Source of the DNA: Arthrobacter sp. B6
Lineage (GTDB): Bacteria > Actinomycetota > Actinomycetes > Actinomycetales > Micrococcaceae
Assembly (NCBI RefSeq): GCF_001663775.1
Contig: NZ_KV467168.1
Span: 1,285,408-1,349,407, forward strand
Length of the DNA: 64,000 bases
Direction of reading: 5' to 3'
The position numbers were made by a program, and so were the translations under genes. Under the pieces are notes generated by a model, which saw only the letters and a program-made list of their open reading frames with translations, was not told where the DNA came from and searched no databases. Positions 8,200 through 16,544 of the stretch are shown in pieces; position 1 is the first letter of the stretch; the number at the start of each line of letters is the position of its first letter.

Positions 8200-9547
8200 G
8201 CGGCGTCCCGAGGGCCCCGAAGGGAGCTTGCGAGGTTTGGGAAGGGACCTCCGCGCTGACTCCTCGGGTGGCGGGACCAAGGCTGGTCGGGCCCAGGGCT
8301 GGACAACGCTTGCGGACCTACGCGTGCAGTCACTGAAGGCCTGGAGCAGCGGCGCGCTGCTACGCGAGCTGCTGGAGCCCTCCGGGCTGTATCCCCGCCG
8401 TCGTCCGTTGAAGCGGCCGACGGCGGCAAGCCTTTTGGGCGATTATGCCGCCGCCCGCGTGTGGGCAGCTGAGCTTGTTGCCGCCGTCGGCCCCTTCAGC
8501 CTGGAGACCGCCGAGGTGGGCCGCACGACGATCGGTTCCAACCAGCTGCCGGCGGCGGCGGTGTTTGCTTCGGTGGACGACGAGATTGGGTTTGCCGGTA
8601 AGGCGAAGGACGCGGCCCGGTTCGTGGGGCTGGCTGAGGGGTTGCGCGCCTTGGACGCTGCGTTCCGCGGGTGGGCGCTGCGGCGGCCGCTGCAGCTGCT
8701 GGAGCTGGACGCGGACGCGCTGACCGCGGCCCGGGTGGCCCTGTGGCTTCGCGACTTTCCAGAGCCAGGCGTTTACGTCCGTCAGCTGAGCCTGCCCGGA
8801 GTGCACACGAAGTTCATCGAAAACCACCGGAAGGTGATTGGTGAACTGGTGGAGGCCCTCCGGCCTGATGCCGGGCGCACCGGAGTTGAGTCCGCCGATG
8901 AGACACTTCCCAGTGCGCCAGCTGAGCCCGGATCCCTCCTGGGCCAGATCGCCGCCCGGACTCCTGCAGCCCGGTTTGCGGCGCGGCACGGTTTCCTGCA
9001 CCAGCCCGAACTCGTCCGGTTCCGGGCGCTGGACAATGACGTGCCGTTGCTGGGCGAGGCACGCGATCTGACGGTGACGGCGGAGGCCTTCAGCACGCTC
9101 CGGCTGCCCGTGAAGACGGTGATCGTCACTGAGAACCTGGTGAACTTCCTCGCACTCCCGGAGCGCCCGGAGGCCCTGGCGATCTACGGCGCCGGGTACG
9201 GTTTTTCGTCGCTGCGCGATGCCGGTTGGCTGCGGAACTGTGAAGTCCTGTACTGGGGCGACCTGGACACGCACGGCTTCCGAATCCTCGATGAGCTGCG
9301 GGCCGTCCACCCGCACGTGGTCAGCGTACTGATGGATGAGGCCACGCTGTTGGCCCATCGGGATGTGTGGGGCAGTGAACCGTCGCCGTCCCGGGCGGTG
9401 CTGACCAGGCTGACAGCCGAGGAATCGGCGCTCTATGCAGCGCTTGGCAGTAATACCTACGGCCCGTCCGTCAGGCTGGAGCAGGAGCTCATCCGCTGGG
9501 ACTGGGCGCTGGAGCGACTTGCGGTTGGTCGAAACCGAAATGCGTGA
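8192..9547 (+). CDS. jetD: Wadjet nuclease JetD (DUF3322 and DUF2220, Toprim-like)
   Basis: This 451-residue protein overlaps jetC by eight bases and starts with GTG; the first 35 or so residues are low complexity, so the true start could be further in. The C-terminal DUF2220 part is a Toprim-like nuclease domain, with Glu314 in VIVTENLVNF and the Asp pair in YWGDLDTHG (Asp357, Asp359) where the metal-binding acids should be. The N-terminal part matches DUF3322. JetD is the DNA-cleaving subunit of Wadjet. With jetA, jetB and jetC intact, the locus looks functional as a type I Wadjet. Confidence 0.93.
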   Translation: MPERRPEGPEGSLRGLGRDLRADSSGGGTKAGRAQGWTTLADLRVQSLKAWSSGALLRELLEPSGLYPRRRPLKRPTAASLLGDYAAARVWAAELVAAVGPFSLETAEVGRTTIGSNQLPAAAVFASVDDEIGFAGKAKDAARFVGLAEGLRALDAAFRGWALRRPLQLLELDADALTAARVALWLRDFPEPGVYVRQLSLPGVHTKFIENHRKVIGELVEALRPDAGRTGVESADETLPSAPAEPGSLLGQIAARTPAARFAARHGFLHQPELVRFRALDNDVPLLGEARDLTVTAEAFSTLRLPVKTVIVTENLVNFLALPERPEALAIYGAGYGFSSLRDAGWLRNCEVLYWGDLDTHGFRILDELRAVHPHVVSVLMDEATLLAHRDVWGSEPSPSRAVLTRLTAEESALYAALGSNTYGPSVRLEQELIRWDWALERLAVGRNRNA

Positions 9548-9622
9548 CTTTTGGATTCACTGGCACGGAAATCTCCCGTGTTCCCGCGGGTGGCCCGTTG
9601 CGTCTCGGCCAAAAGTTACGCA
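9541..9622. repeat. Long inverted repeat between convergent genes
   Basis: TGCGTGACTTTTGG at 9541-9554 pairs with CCAAAAGTTACGCA at 9609-9622 (one mismatch), and the bases between can form a smaller CACGG/CCGTG hairpin. The left arm overlaps the last codons of jetD. It may be a bidirectional terminator or a dispersed palindromic repeat, and it marks the right end of the Wadjet operon. Confidence 0.55.
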
Positions 9623-9657
9623 AACCGGTTACCGCGACCGACATATGAACCCGCTGG

Positions 9658-11007
9658 TCAGGAGAGCTTCTTGAGGATCTCGTCGGCGGCTCGGCGGCCG
9701 GAGCGGATGGCACCGTCCATGTAGCCGTTCCAGACCGTGGACGTTTCTGCGCCCGCCCAGTGGATCCGGCCCACGGGGGCAGCGAGGGCCGTGCCGTACT
9801 GGGTCCAGGCGCCCGCGCCGAGTCGTCCACCGTAGCAGCCGCGGGTGAACTCTTCCTCCGTCCAGTCCTGCTCAACGATGTCGAACGGGTGCGCCGCCTT
9901 CGGCCCGAAGTACTTCACCAGTGCACCGATAACCAGCTCGCGTCGCTCAGCTGCGCTCATCAGGCTCGCGGTGCGGGCGTGCGCGCCCTCGAGGAAGCCA
10001 ACCAACACCCCGCAGGAGCCGTCGTCCGGGGTGTTGTCCAGGACGATGTTGAACGCGTCGTCGAGGCTGAGTACCGTTCCGCTCAGCCCGTCCTCGCGCC
10101 AGAACGGGGCGTCGTAACCGACCTGGAGCTTGATCACAGACCCGGCCGGCATCTGCTGGGTGAGCCCGTCGCGCAGCGCGGGCAGCGGCGGGACGTAGCG
10201 CAGCCGGCCGGCCAGAGTCTGCGGTATGGCGACGACGACGCGCTGGGCCGTGACGCTGCCGCCGTCGTATTCGACAAGTACGCCCGTGTCATCCTGGCGG
10301 ATGGTCCGGACCACGGCATTGAGCCGGACCGAGCCGCCCAGTTCGGCGGACATCCGCTCGGAGATCTGGTGGGTGCCGCCGGCGACGCGGCTCTCCTGGG
10401 CACCCCCTGTTATCGCCATCAGTGCCTCAAGGCTGGTGCCGGACCTGACGTAGAAGAGGAAGTGCAGGAGCGAAAGCTCCGGAGACTCGGCGGAGAACAG
10501 GACAGGCACCACCAGGCGGAAGAACCTCCGCGCGATGCTGTCTTTGGTGTTGGCAACCAGCCACGCGTCCAGCGTCTGCCGGTCCAGGTCCTCCGCGCCA
10601 TCAGTTTCCCACGGCGCCTCGATCGCTACCGTCGAGGCCAGGCTCTCCAGGTCCTCCCAGAGCCGGCCGACCTCCGTCGCCGACTCCGGCGGAAGGCCGA
10701 AGGTCTCGTCGGCGTTCCGGACCACGTTGCCGTCGAAAACGGTCAAGGCGTCGCCCTGGTCGTAGGTGGTGAAGGTCTTGAGGCCCAGTTCGTTGATGAG
10801 CCCGAGCACCACGTCCTGTGTCGGGCCGACCCATTGGCCGCCCATCTCCACCGGAACCCCGTTGCTGAGAAAGCCTCCCAGTGTGCGGCCGGCGACCCGG
10901 TCGCGCGCCTCCAGCACGGCAACTGTCCTGCCGGCCTCAACCAGCGTGCGGGCTGCGCTCAGGCCAGCCAGGCCCCCGCCCACGACGACGACATCCACAT
11001 CGTGCAT
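9658..11007 (-). CDS. FAD-dependent flavin amine oxidase
   Basis: This 449-residue flavoprotein belongs to the monoamine oxidase-like family. The N-terminal dinucleotide-binding motif is VVVVGGGLAGLSAARTL followed by VLEARDRVAGRT. A QWVGPTQD segment follows near residue 65, and the C-terminal FAD motif is IHWAGAETSTVWNGYMDGAI. The ATG at 11007 has GGAGG eight bases upstream; an in-frame TTG 15 bases earlier is part of that ribosome site and is less likely. Such enzymes oxidise amines to aldehydes with release of ammonia and hydrogen peroxide. The amine substrate is not evident. It is transcribed alone, convergent with jetD. Confidence 0.9.
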   Translation of the reverse strand: MHDVDVVVVGGGLAGLSAARTLVEAGRTVAVLEARDRVAGRTLGGFLSNGVPVEMGGQWVGPTQDVVLGLINELGLKTFTTYDQGDALTVFDGNVVRNADETFGLPPESATEVGRLWEDLESLASTVAIEAPWETDGAEDLDRQTLDAWLVANTKDSIARRFFRLVVPVLFSAESPELSLLHFLFYVRSGTSLEALMAITGGAQESRVAGGTHQISERMSAELGGSVRLNAVVRTIRQDDTGVLVEYDGGSVTAQRVVVAIPQTLAGRLRYVPPLPALRDGLTQQMPAGSVIKLQVGYDAPFWREDGLSGTVLSLDDAFNIVLDNTPDDGSCGVLVGFLEGAHARTASLMSAAERRELVIGALVKYFGPKAAHPFDIVEQDWTEEEFTRGCYGGRLGAGAWTQYGTALAAPVGRIHWAGAETSTVWNGYMDGAIRSGRRAADEILKKLS

Positions 11008-11022
11008 CTTGCGATCCTCCAA

Positions 11023-11345
11023 AATCGGTCCAGTCGCATGTATGGCTTAGACACGAGCTTACGACTCCCGCGGGACTCCGATATTTGAGGTTAGTACGTG
11101 GTGCACTGACGAGTATCCACAGACAACAAAGCAGGTAGTCGGTACTCGTGTGCCCGGTGCCCCTTTGCGCTTATGGTCGTGGGAGAGCTCCGGCGGCAGC
11201 CGGGGCTGCAGGCTCTGGAGTACACCAGAAGTCCCGGCTTTGGCCGGGACCGCAGAGGCCGGGGCCGGCGTCGAGGGTAGACGTCTGAGACCGCGTTCTA
11301 CCACCCCCAGCCGTCGTCGGCCCCTTTCTGACCCCCCTTGCCCCG
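11023..11345. other. Intergenic stretch with one hairpin
   Basis: About 320 bases without a supported gene. A perfect 8-base stem with a TTTG loop (GTCCCGGC and GCCGGGAC, 11231-11250) is the only clear structure. It has no T-run and could be a terminator for either side. Short frames here have no recognisable protein. Confidence 0.5.
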
Positions 11346-12503
11346 CTAGGCAGGCAACGCCGAAACTTCGGCGTCCAGCGGCTCCAGCGGAATGTTCGGA
11401 ACCGTGATGGACCTGGGTCCGTCGAAGCCCTGCAGAAAGACCGTGGCGAAGCTGAGTGTCACCCTCGTGGACCCATCGGGCAGCTGGTTCTCGAAGTTGA
11501 GGGTTCCCCTGCGCTGCCCGCCGGCCGGGATCTGGGGCTGCCAGTTGCTGCGGAAGGCACTCGCGTCGAACGTGGTGCCGTCCGGCCCCGTGAGCAGCGC
11601 GTTCTGGAACAGCGGCAGGGATATCGAGTTGCTCGTGCCGTTGTTGACGAGGATCTCCACCCGGGTGAAATGGGCCGTGCTTTGGACGCCCAGGACAGTC
11701 ACCGTGACACCCTGCGCTTCGGCCACCACCTGGCTTTCCAGCCGCTCAACACCGTCTTCGTTGCCTGAGAAGTAGCCGACGGCGTAACTCACCCCTGCGG
11801 CGACCAGCCACCCGCCGCCTCCGAGCAGCAGCAACGTCAGCAGCACTGTGGCCGCCAGCGGCCGCCGGGGCGCAGGTGCCCGGCGGGACCCCGGTTGGTC
11901 GGGCCCGGGTTCGTCGCCGGCGGGCGGGCGCGGCGGGGCGCCTTGGCCCTTCCGGTAATGGCCAAGCGTTTCAATGACCAGGGCAACCAGCAATCCAACG
12001 AAGGGGGCGATGAACCAGGTCAAAGTGGGCGTCAGCTCGGTGAGGAACGCGGCGAGGCTGTTGCCCAGAATCCCGACGACGTTGATGCCGGCTGCGTACA
12101 ACAGGGCCGTTCCCAGCCGTCCCCCGGACGGCTGCGGGGCCGGCCCCGTCCGCTTCGTGCCGCCGCTCCCGTGAGGTGCGCCGCCGCCGTCGGCCGTCCT
12201 GTCGATGAACCGCAGCCCGACCTGGCCGAACTCCACCAGGTCCCCGTCAGTCAGTTCCGTGGGCGAGCTGATGCGGTGACCGTTCACCCAGCTGCCGTTC
12301 CGGGACTGCTGGTCGGCGAGGATGGTCCGGCCGTTGGCGGAGGTCAGGAGTGCGTGGCGGCGGCTGACCCCTGAGACCGGAAGGCGGATCCGGGAGGCAT
12401 CGTCGCTGCCGATGGTGACGTTCCCGTGCGGAATGGCAATCCTGCTCCCCGCCGCCTCCCCGCTGACGACGATGAACTCGTTCCTGGCACCAGGTCCGTC
12501 CAT
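11346..12503 (-). CDS. FHA-domain membrane protein
   Basis: This 385-residue protein begins with a forkhead-associated domain (about residues 8-100; signatures GSDDASRIRLP, SRRHALL and DQQSRNGSWVNG) that would bind phosphothreonine peptides in the cytoplasm. After a linker come hydrophobic segments at about 132-175, a proline- and Gly-rich stretch, another membrane segment near 220-245 and a probably extracellular C-terminal domain of beta character (about 260-385). The layout suggests a sensor or scaffold linked to Ser/Thr kinase signalling. No kinase gene is nearby. The exact role is unknown. Confidence 0.8.
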   Translation of the reverse strand: MDGPGARNEFIVVSGEAAGSRIAIPHGNVTIGSDDASRIRLPVSGVSRRHALLTSANGRTILADQQSRNGSWVNGHRISSPTELTDGDLVEFGQVGLRFIDRTADGGGAPHGSGGTKRTGPAPQPSGGRLGTALLYAAGINVVGILGNSLAAFLTELTPTLTWFIAPFVGLLVALVIETLGHYRKGQGAPPRPPAGDEPGPDQPGSRRAPAPRRPLAATVLLTLLLLGGGGWLVAAGVSYAVGYFSGNEDGVERLESQVVAEAQGVTVTVLGVQSTAHFTRVEILVNNGTSNSISLPLFQNALLTGPDGTTFDASAFRSNWQPQIPAGGQRRGTLNFENQLPDGSTRVTLSFATVFLQGFDGPRSITVPNIPLEPLDAEVSALPA

Positions 12504-12580
12504 GGCTTCCTCGCACTGCCATCCCCGAGGGCGACCCCATCCCTTCCCCGTTCCGTCTCAACAATGGAACGCTAAGGCCG

Positions 12581-12976
12581 TTAGGGCTGTGGGTACTGCT
12601 CGCGCTTCCTTACCAGCGCCTCGAACTCCTCGTCCCAGGTCCTGGCCAGGGACCTGTTGTATTCGCGGTCCTTAGGAATGAAGTCGGGCGCGGCGGGTCT
12701 GACTGGCTGCGGGGCGGCCTTTGGCATCGGCGCGGGTGCCATTGTCCTCGTGGGAGGCCTTGCAACTTTGGTCCGGGGCCACGGCGCGGGGGTGATTGCC
12801 TGGGGGCGAGGTCGACTGCGTACTTGCTTCGGGCGGTTGGGAAGGATGATGCAAAGCCAGAACACGATCGGGAACAGGAGCAGCCATGGGTGGGTGACGA
12901 CGAGCCATATCAGGATCGCCACGAGCCAGAACACCGCCGCGCCCGACTTATTGGACGCTTTCTGCTCTTTGGGCAT
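12581..12976 (-). CDS. Small membrane protein with proline-rich tail
   Basis: A 131-residue protein: a short basic N-terminus, one long or two short hydrophobic segments (about residues 13-47), then a basic Pro/Ala-rich linker and a charged C-terminal helix with WDEEFEALVRKREQ. No family was recognised. The same plan recurs in the protein at 41001-41348, whose end reads FLWQEQFDAL, so the two may be distant paralogues. Both lie just upstream of hemerythrin-related sequence. It runs divergent to the hemerythrin gene. Confidence 0.6.
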   Translation of the reverse strand: MPKEQKASNKSGAAVFWLVAILIWLVVTHPWLLLFPIVFWLCIILPNRPKQVRSRPRPQAITPAPWPRTKVARPPTRTMAPAPMPKAAPQPVRPAAPDFIPKDREYNRSLARTWDEEFEALVRKREQYPQP

Positions 12977-13122
12977 TTCACCTCACCGCCGAGATGTCAT
13001 TTGCCCGCTATTCTATCGCGATCCGGGGGTTGTCCGTAGAGAATCCGAGCGGCAAGTGGGTCTTCGGAGCCCGAATGAATGGCGGCCGACGGCGGCACTC
13101 GCCACCCTGGCTCGGCCCGCCA

Positions 13123-13310
13123 TTGTGCGGCATGAAGGCCAGCGATACGATGCTGCCGGGGAGGGGTCCTGGTCGCAGTGATTAGCGTTAGGGGCAATCC
13201 AATGACTGACTTCTTCACCATGCAGCCCGGCGAGACGGCAGCGCCTTTGCCGCCGGGACCCGTCCTGTGTGCGGGGACGGCCGGCATGCGGCGCATTCAC
13301 CGCTTTTTCC
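13123..13310 (+). repeat. Duplicated segment, copy A (hemerythrin upstream and 5' end)
   Basis: This stretch of about 79 upstream bases and the first 109 coding bases of the hemerythrin-like gene is closely repeated at 42048-42235. Upstream identity includes GATACGATGCTGCCGGGG and the ribosome site. The copies diverge abruptly at 13310. Confidence 0.8.
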
Positions 13311-13927
13311 TGTGGGCGTACGACGAGGCGCCGGGACTAGTGCGGTCCGCCGCGGCCGGCGACATCCCCCGCGCCGCTTACGTGGGCGAAGTGCTGGGGA
13401 ACTTCGACAAGGTGCTCCACTTACACCACGAGGGTGAGGACCAGAGCATGTACCCGCAGCTCGCGGAAAGGGCACCGGCATGTGCGTTGCACGTAGCGCA
13501 GATGCTTGAGCAGCACCGGCAGGTGACGCAGCGCCTGGAGAGCATCGAGCCGATCCGCCTCCGCTGGATGGAGACCGCAGACGCAGACGTTGGCCGGGAA
13601 CTCGCTGCGCACTACGAGGACCTGAAGTCCGTCCTCAATGTTCACCTGCGCCGCGAAGTCACTGAGGTAATGCCCGTCGTGGACAGGGTAATGACCGAGA
13701 AGGAACTGCAGGAGGCCGGGAAGCACGGGATCGATCAGCTCGACAAGAAATTCCTGATCGGCTACCTCGGGATGGTGCTGGCTACGAATCCACGCCAAGA
13801 CCAAAAGGAAATGTTCAAGGAGATCCCTGCCCCGGTCCGCCTTGGTTACCGCCTCATCGGCCGCAGGATGTTCCGGAAACAGTACGCGACGCTCTTCCCC
13901 GGACGCCCGATTCCGGAGACGCTGTAG
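13202..13927 (+). CDS. Hemerythrin-like HHE-domain protein
   Basis: This 241-residue soluble all-helical protein resembles the hemerythrin HHE cation-binding family. Candidate ligands are His in RRIHRFFLW, the HLHHEGEDQSMYP segment, HVAQMLEQHRQV and NVHLRREVTEVMP. The ATG at 13202 is preferred because AGGGG lies upstream and the paralogue at 29291 starts identically (MTDFFTM). The C-terminal part (LGYRLIGRRM, ending in RPIPETL) is shared with that paralogue and lies outside the HHE core. Family members bind di-iron and respond to oxygen, nitric oxide or redox stress; the role here is inferred only from fold. Confidence 0.75.
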   Translation: MTDFFTMQPGETAAPLPPGPVLCAGTAGMRRIHRFFLWAYDEAPGLVRSAAAGDIPRAAYVGEVLGNFDKVLHLHHEGEDQSMYPQLAERAPACALHVAQMLEQHRQVTQRLESIEPIRLRWMETADADVGRELAAHYEDLKSVLNVHLRREVTEVMPVVDRVMTEKELQEAGKHGIDQLDKKFLIGYLGMVLATNPRQDQKEMFKEIPAPVRLGYRLIGRRMFRKQYATLFPGRPIPETL

Positions 13928-14048
13928 TCCACGCGCCGCCGGGCTGATTGCTGCCGGAACGGGAGCTAACGGCAATCCGCGGAGCCTCCGTTCAGCCATA
14001 ACCGACTCCCCCGTGTGGCTAGTCCAAGACGGCTGATGAAGGACCATA

Positions 14049-14092
14049 AGAAACGTTTCCTATTGACAGGAAAAGTTTCCGCAACATATTCT
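14049..14092 (+). promoter_or_regulatory. Promoter with two LacI-type operators
   Basis: A -35 TTGACA (14063-14068) and -10 TATTCT (14087-14092) are separated by 18 bases. A perfect palindrome GAAACGTTTC lies just upstream (14050-14059) and a near copy GGAAAAGTTTCC (14069-14080) fills the spacer. These resemble LacI/GalR-family operators, so the downstream LacI-type protein probably represses its own gene and the sugar operon behind it. Confidence 0.75.
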
Positions 14093-14129
14093 GAATGTGT
14101 TGCACATCTCATCACTTCCAGGAGGATTC

Positions 14130-15125
14130 ATGAGCTTCACGTCCCGCAGGGTCACCATGGCCGACGTAGCCAACGCCTCCGGTGTTTCCATAGGCACGGT
14201 GTCCAAGGCACTCAACAAGCGGGGCCAGCTTCGTGAAGATACCCGGGACCGCGTCCTGGCTGCCGCCCGCGAACTCGGTTTCGAGCCCTCTGTTGCGGAA
14301 GGCAACCGGAACGACGTCCTCACCATCGGCCTGGTGACGTCGGACGACATCGGACGCTTCAGCATCCCCGTCATGTACGGGCTGGAGGATTCGTTCGGCC
14401 CGGAGCAGGCATCGGTCCTCATCAGCAACTCCCGGGGCGATCTGGTCCGCGAGCGCCACTGCGTGGAAACGCTGGCCTCCCGCAATGTCGATGCGATCGT
14501 GGTCATGACCAACCTCACCGGCCCGCGGGCCCCGCTGCCCCCGACATCGGTCCCGATCGTCTATGTCATGGGACATTCTTCCGACCCCGAAGACATGTCC
14601 GTAGTGGTTGACCAGGTGCAGGGCATGCTCCTCGCACTCGAACACGCAGCCAACCTGGGCCACCAGAACATCGCCTATGTAGCGGGGCCGCGCCAGGACT
14701 ACTCAGCCCGCATCCGCGCCGAGGCCGTACAGGAACACGCCGGAGCCTTCGGGCTCACCCTGGCGGGCGACCGTCCCCTCTACGGAAACTGGTCCGAGGC
14801 CTGGGGCAGGCAAGCCGCCCAGATGCTGCGCCAGCGCGTGGAACCTGTGGACATCGTTCTCTGCGGCAGTGACGAAATCGCCCGCGGTGTGGCTGACGGA
14901 CTCCGCGAGGCAAACATTGTGGTGCCCCATGACGTCGCGATCATCGGCTTCGACAACTGGGCAGCAGCGGCCGTGAACTGCAGGCCCTCCCTGACAACCA
15001 TCGACATGAACCTTGAGGAACTGGGCCGCGCCGCAGGGGCACGCGTCCTTGAAGCCATCGGCGGAAACAGCAGGACCGGTGTGGAAGCACAGCCGTGCCA
15101 GCTCATCGTCCGCGATTCCACCTAA
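14130..15125 (+). CDS. LacI-family transcriptional regulator
   Basis: This 331-residue protein has the N-terminal LacI helix-turn-helix and hinge (VTMADVANASGVSIGTVSKA) and a periplasmic-binding-like effector domain (about 60-330, with IIGFDNWAAAA near 280). The ATG at 14130 follows AGGAGG at a good distance. The gene heads a run on the same strand with a sugar-binding protein, two permeases and a glycosidase, so it most likely senses the imported sugar or its phosphate. Two operator palindromes lie around its promoter, suggesting autoregulation. Confidence 0.92.
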   Translation: MSFTSRRVTMADVANASGVSIGTVSKALNKRGQLREDTRDRVLAAARELGFEPSVAEGNRNDVLTIGLVTSDDIGRFSIPVMYGLEDSFGPEQASVLISNSRGDLVRERHCVETLASRNVDAIVVMTNLTGPRAPLPPTSVPIVYVMGHSSDPEDMSVVVDQVQGMLLALEHAANLGHQNIAYVAGPRQDYSARIRAEAVQEHAGAFGLTLAGDRPLYGNWSEAWGRQAAQMLRQRVEPVDIVLCGSDEIARGVADGLREANIVVPHDVAIIGFDNWAAAAVNCRPSLTTIDMNLEELGRAAGARVLEAIGGNSRTGVEAQPCQLIVRDST

Positions 15126-15167
15126 CATCCATCCAGCCCCACCAACGTCAACGACCACGAGGGACCA

Positions 15168-16544
15168 ATGATGCACTCCCCACCGGCCGGCCTCCGCCGC
15201 GCCCAAAATTCCCCCGACGGCGGCAGCCGGGACTTCAGCCGCCGCTCAGCACTGATGCTCGGAGCCGCAGCCGTGGCAGCGACGTTCGGCCTGTCAGGAT
15301 GCTCAGCTGTCCTGCCGGAAACAGATGTGGCGGCAGCGAACTTCGGGAAAAACCCGTCCGGCACCATCCGCTTCTGGTGCCGGGCCACGGCCTTCAAGCC
15401 CGCCCAGCTCATCGTGGACAAATACCACCGGGCCCAGCAGGCAGTGAGGATCGATCTCACCGTCCTGCCGGAGGGCCAGATGACAACAAAGCTCGCCACC
15501 GCGATCCGGGGCGGTTCCGTGCCGGACGTCGTAGCCCCTGACTCCGTCACAACTCCCGTTTTCAGCACCCGGGACGCCTTAACGGACCTCACCCCGCTGA
15601 TCAATGGGCTCCCCTACGCGGAGTACCTGAACAAGCCACTCCTTGACGTGGCCTCCTTCAACGGAAAAATCTACGGGCTCCCGGCTCTTTCCAATGTCTC
15701 GCAACTGTTCTGGAACAAGGAGCTCTACGAGAAGGCAGGGCTGAATCCGGAAAAGGGCCCGGGCAACTATGCGGAATACCTGGAGCACGCCGCGGCTGTC
15801 CAGTCCATCAACGGGGTTTCCGGAGTGACTTTCACCGGTAACTCCGCCGGCATCCTTGGCTACGTGATCCAACCGCACTTCTGGGCGGACCGGAGCCCGT
15901 TCTACAACGGGCCGCTGGGCCACCAGCAGGCGGCGGTGCTGGGCAATGAACCGCTCCGCAGGACGCTGGAGCTTTACCGCAGCTTCTACAGGGAAGGACT
16001 CGCCCAGCCAGGGGCGGAGGCAGACTCCGGGGCGGCGTGGGGGCAAGACTTCCTCAAAGGAACTGTGGGGCTCTTTCCGGGGTCCTACGACCTGGTGGTG
16101 GGGAGTGCCACACCGGAGTTCCTGGACAAGCTTGGCGTCAGCGCCTTCCCTGGCCCCGACGGAAACGTTTCGCAATTTTCCGGCGGAGCGGTGCTGTCCA
16201 TCCCCCGGGGCGCCGCCAATCCGGGGGCCGCCTGGGATTTCATCCGCTTCGTGGGCGAGCTTGAACAGCAGTCGGAACTGGCCGCCTTGGGCTGGTACCC
16301 GGTCCGCAGCGACATCCTCAAGACAGGCTTTGCCGAGAAATTCCCCCTTATGGTCCCGGGCATGGAGCGCATGAATGAAGGCTTCGCCGCTCCCACCACG
16401 CTCTACACACAGCTCACCAACACCGTGCAGTCGCCCTGGCTTGCGATGTTCCGCGAAGCAGTCTTCAGCCAGGAAGCCCTCGACGACGTTCTTCAGCGGG
16501 GCCATGAAGAGACTGCCCGAGTTCTGAAGGTGAATCAGGCATGA
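15168..16544 (+). CDS. Sugar ABC transporter substrate-binding lipoprotein
   Basis: This 458-residue extracellular binding protein of the CUT1 type has a twin-arginine-like signal (FSRRSALMLGAAA) and a lipobox LSGC with Cys45 as the likely lipid attachment site. The mature protein has the bilobal family pattern (GTIRFWCRATAFKPAQLIV, then VPDVVAPD and YGLPALSN). It delivers the sugar to the two permeases that follow; the stop overlaps the next start by four bases. No ATPase is encoded here, so a shared MsiK-like ATPase elsewhere is expected. Confidence 0.92.
   Translation: MMHSPPAGLRRAQNSPDGGSRDFSRRSALMLGAAAVAATFGLSGCSAVLPETDVAAANFGKNPSGTIRFWCRATAFKPAQLIVDKYHRAQQAVRIDLTVLPEGQMTTKLATAIRGGSVPDVVAPDSVTTPVFSTRDALTDLTPLINGLPYAEYLNKPLLDVASFNGKIYGLPALSNVSQLFWNKELYEKAGLNPEKGPGNYAEYLEHAAAVQSINGVSGVTFTGNSAGILGYVIQPHFWADRSPFYNGPLGHQQAAVLGNEPLRRTLELYRSFYREGLAQPGAEADSGAAWGQDFLKGTVGLFPGSYDLVVGSATPEFLDKLGVSAFPGPDGNVSQFSGGAVLSIPRGAANPGAAWDFIRFVGELEQQSELAALGWYPVRSDILKTGFAEKFPLMVPGMERMNEGFAAPTTLYTQLTNTVQSPWLAMFREAVFSQEALDDVLQRGHEETARVLKVNQA

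Noticed and set aside
9760..11088. 442-codon frame antisense to the amine oxidase
   Set aside because: The other strand has clear FAD-binding motifs; this frame has none.
11059..11304. 81-codon minus frame between the amine oxidase and FHA genes
   Set aside because: No ribosome site and no recognisable sequence; contains the hairpin at 11231-11250.
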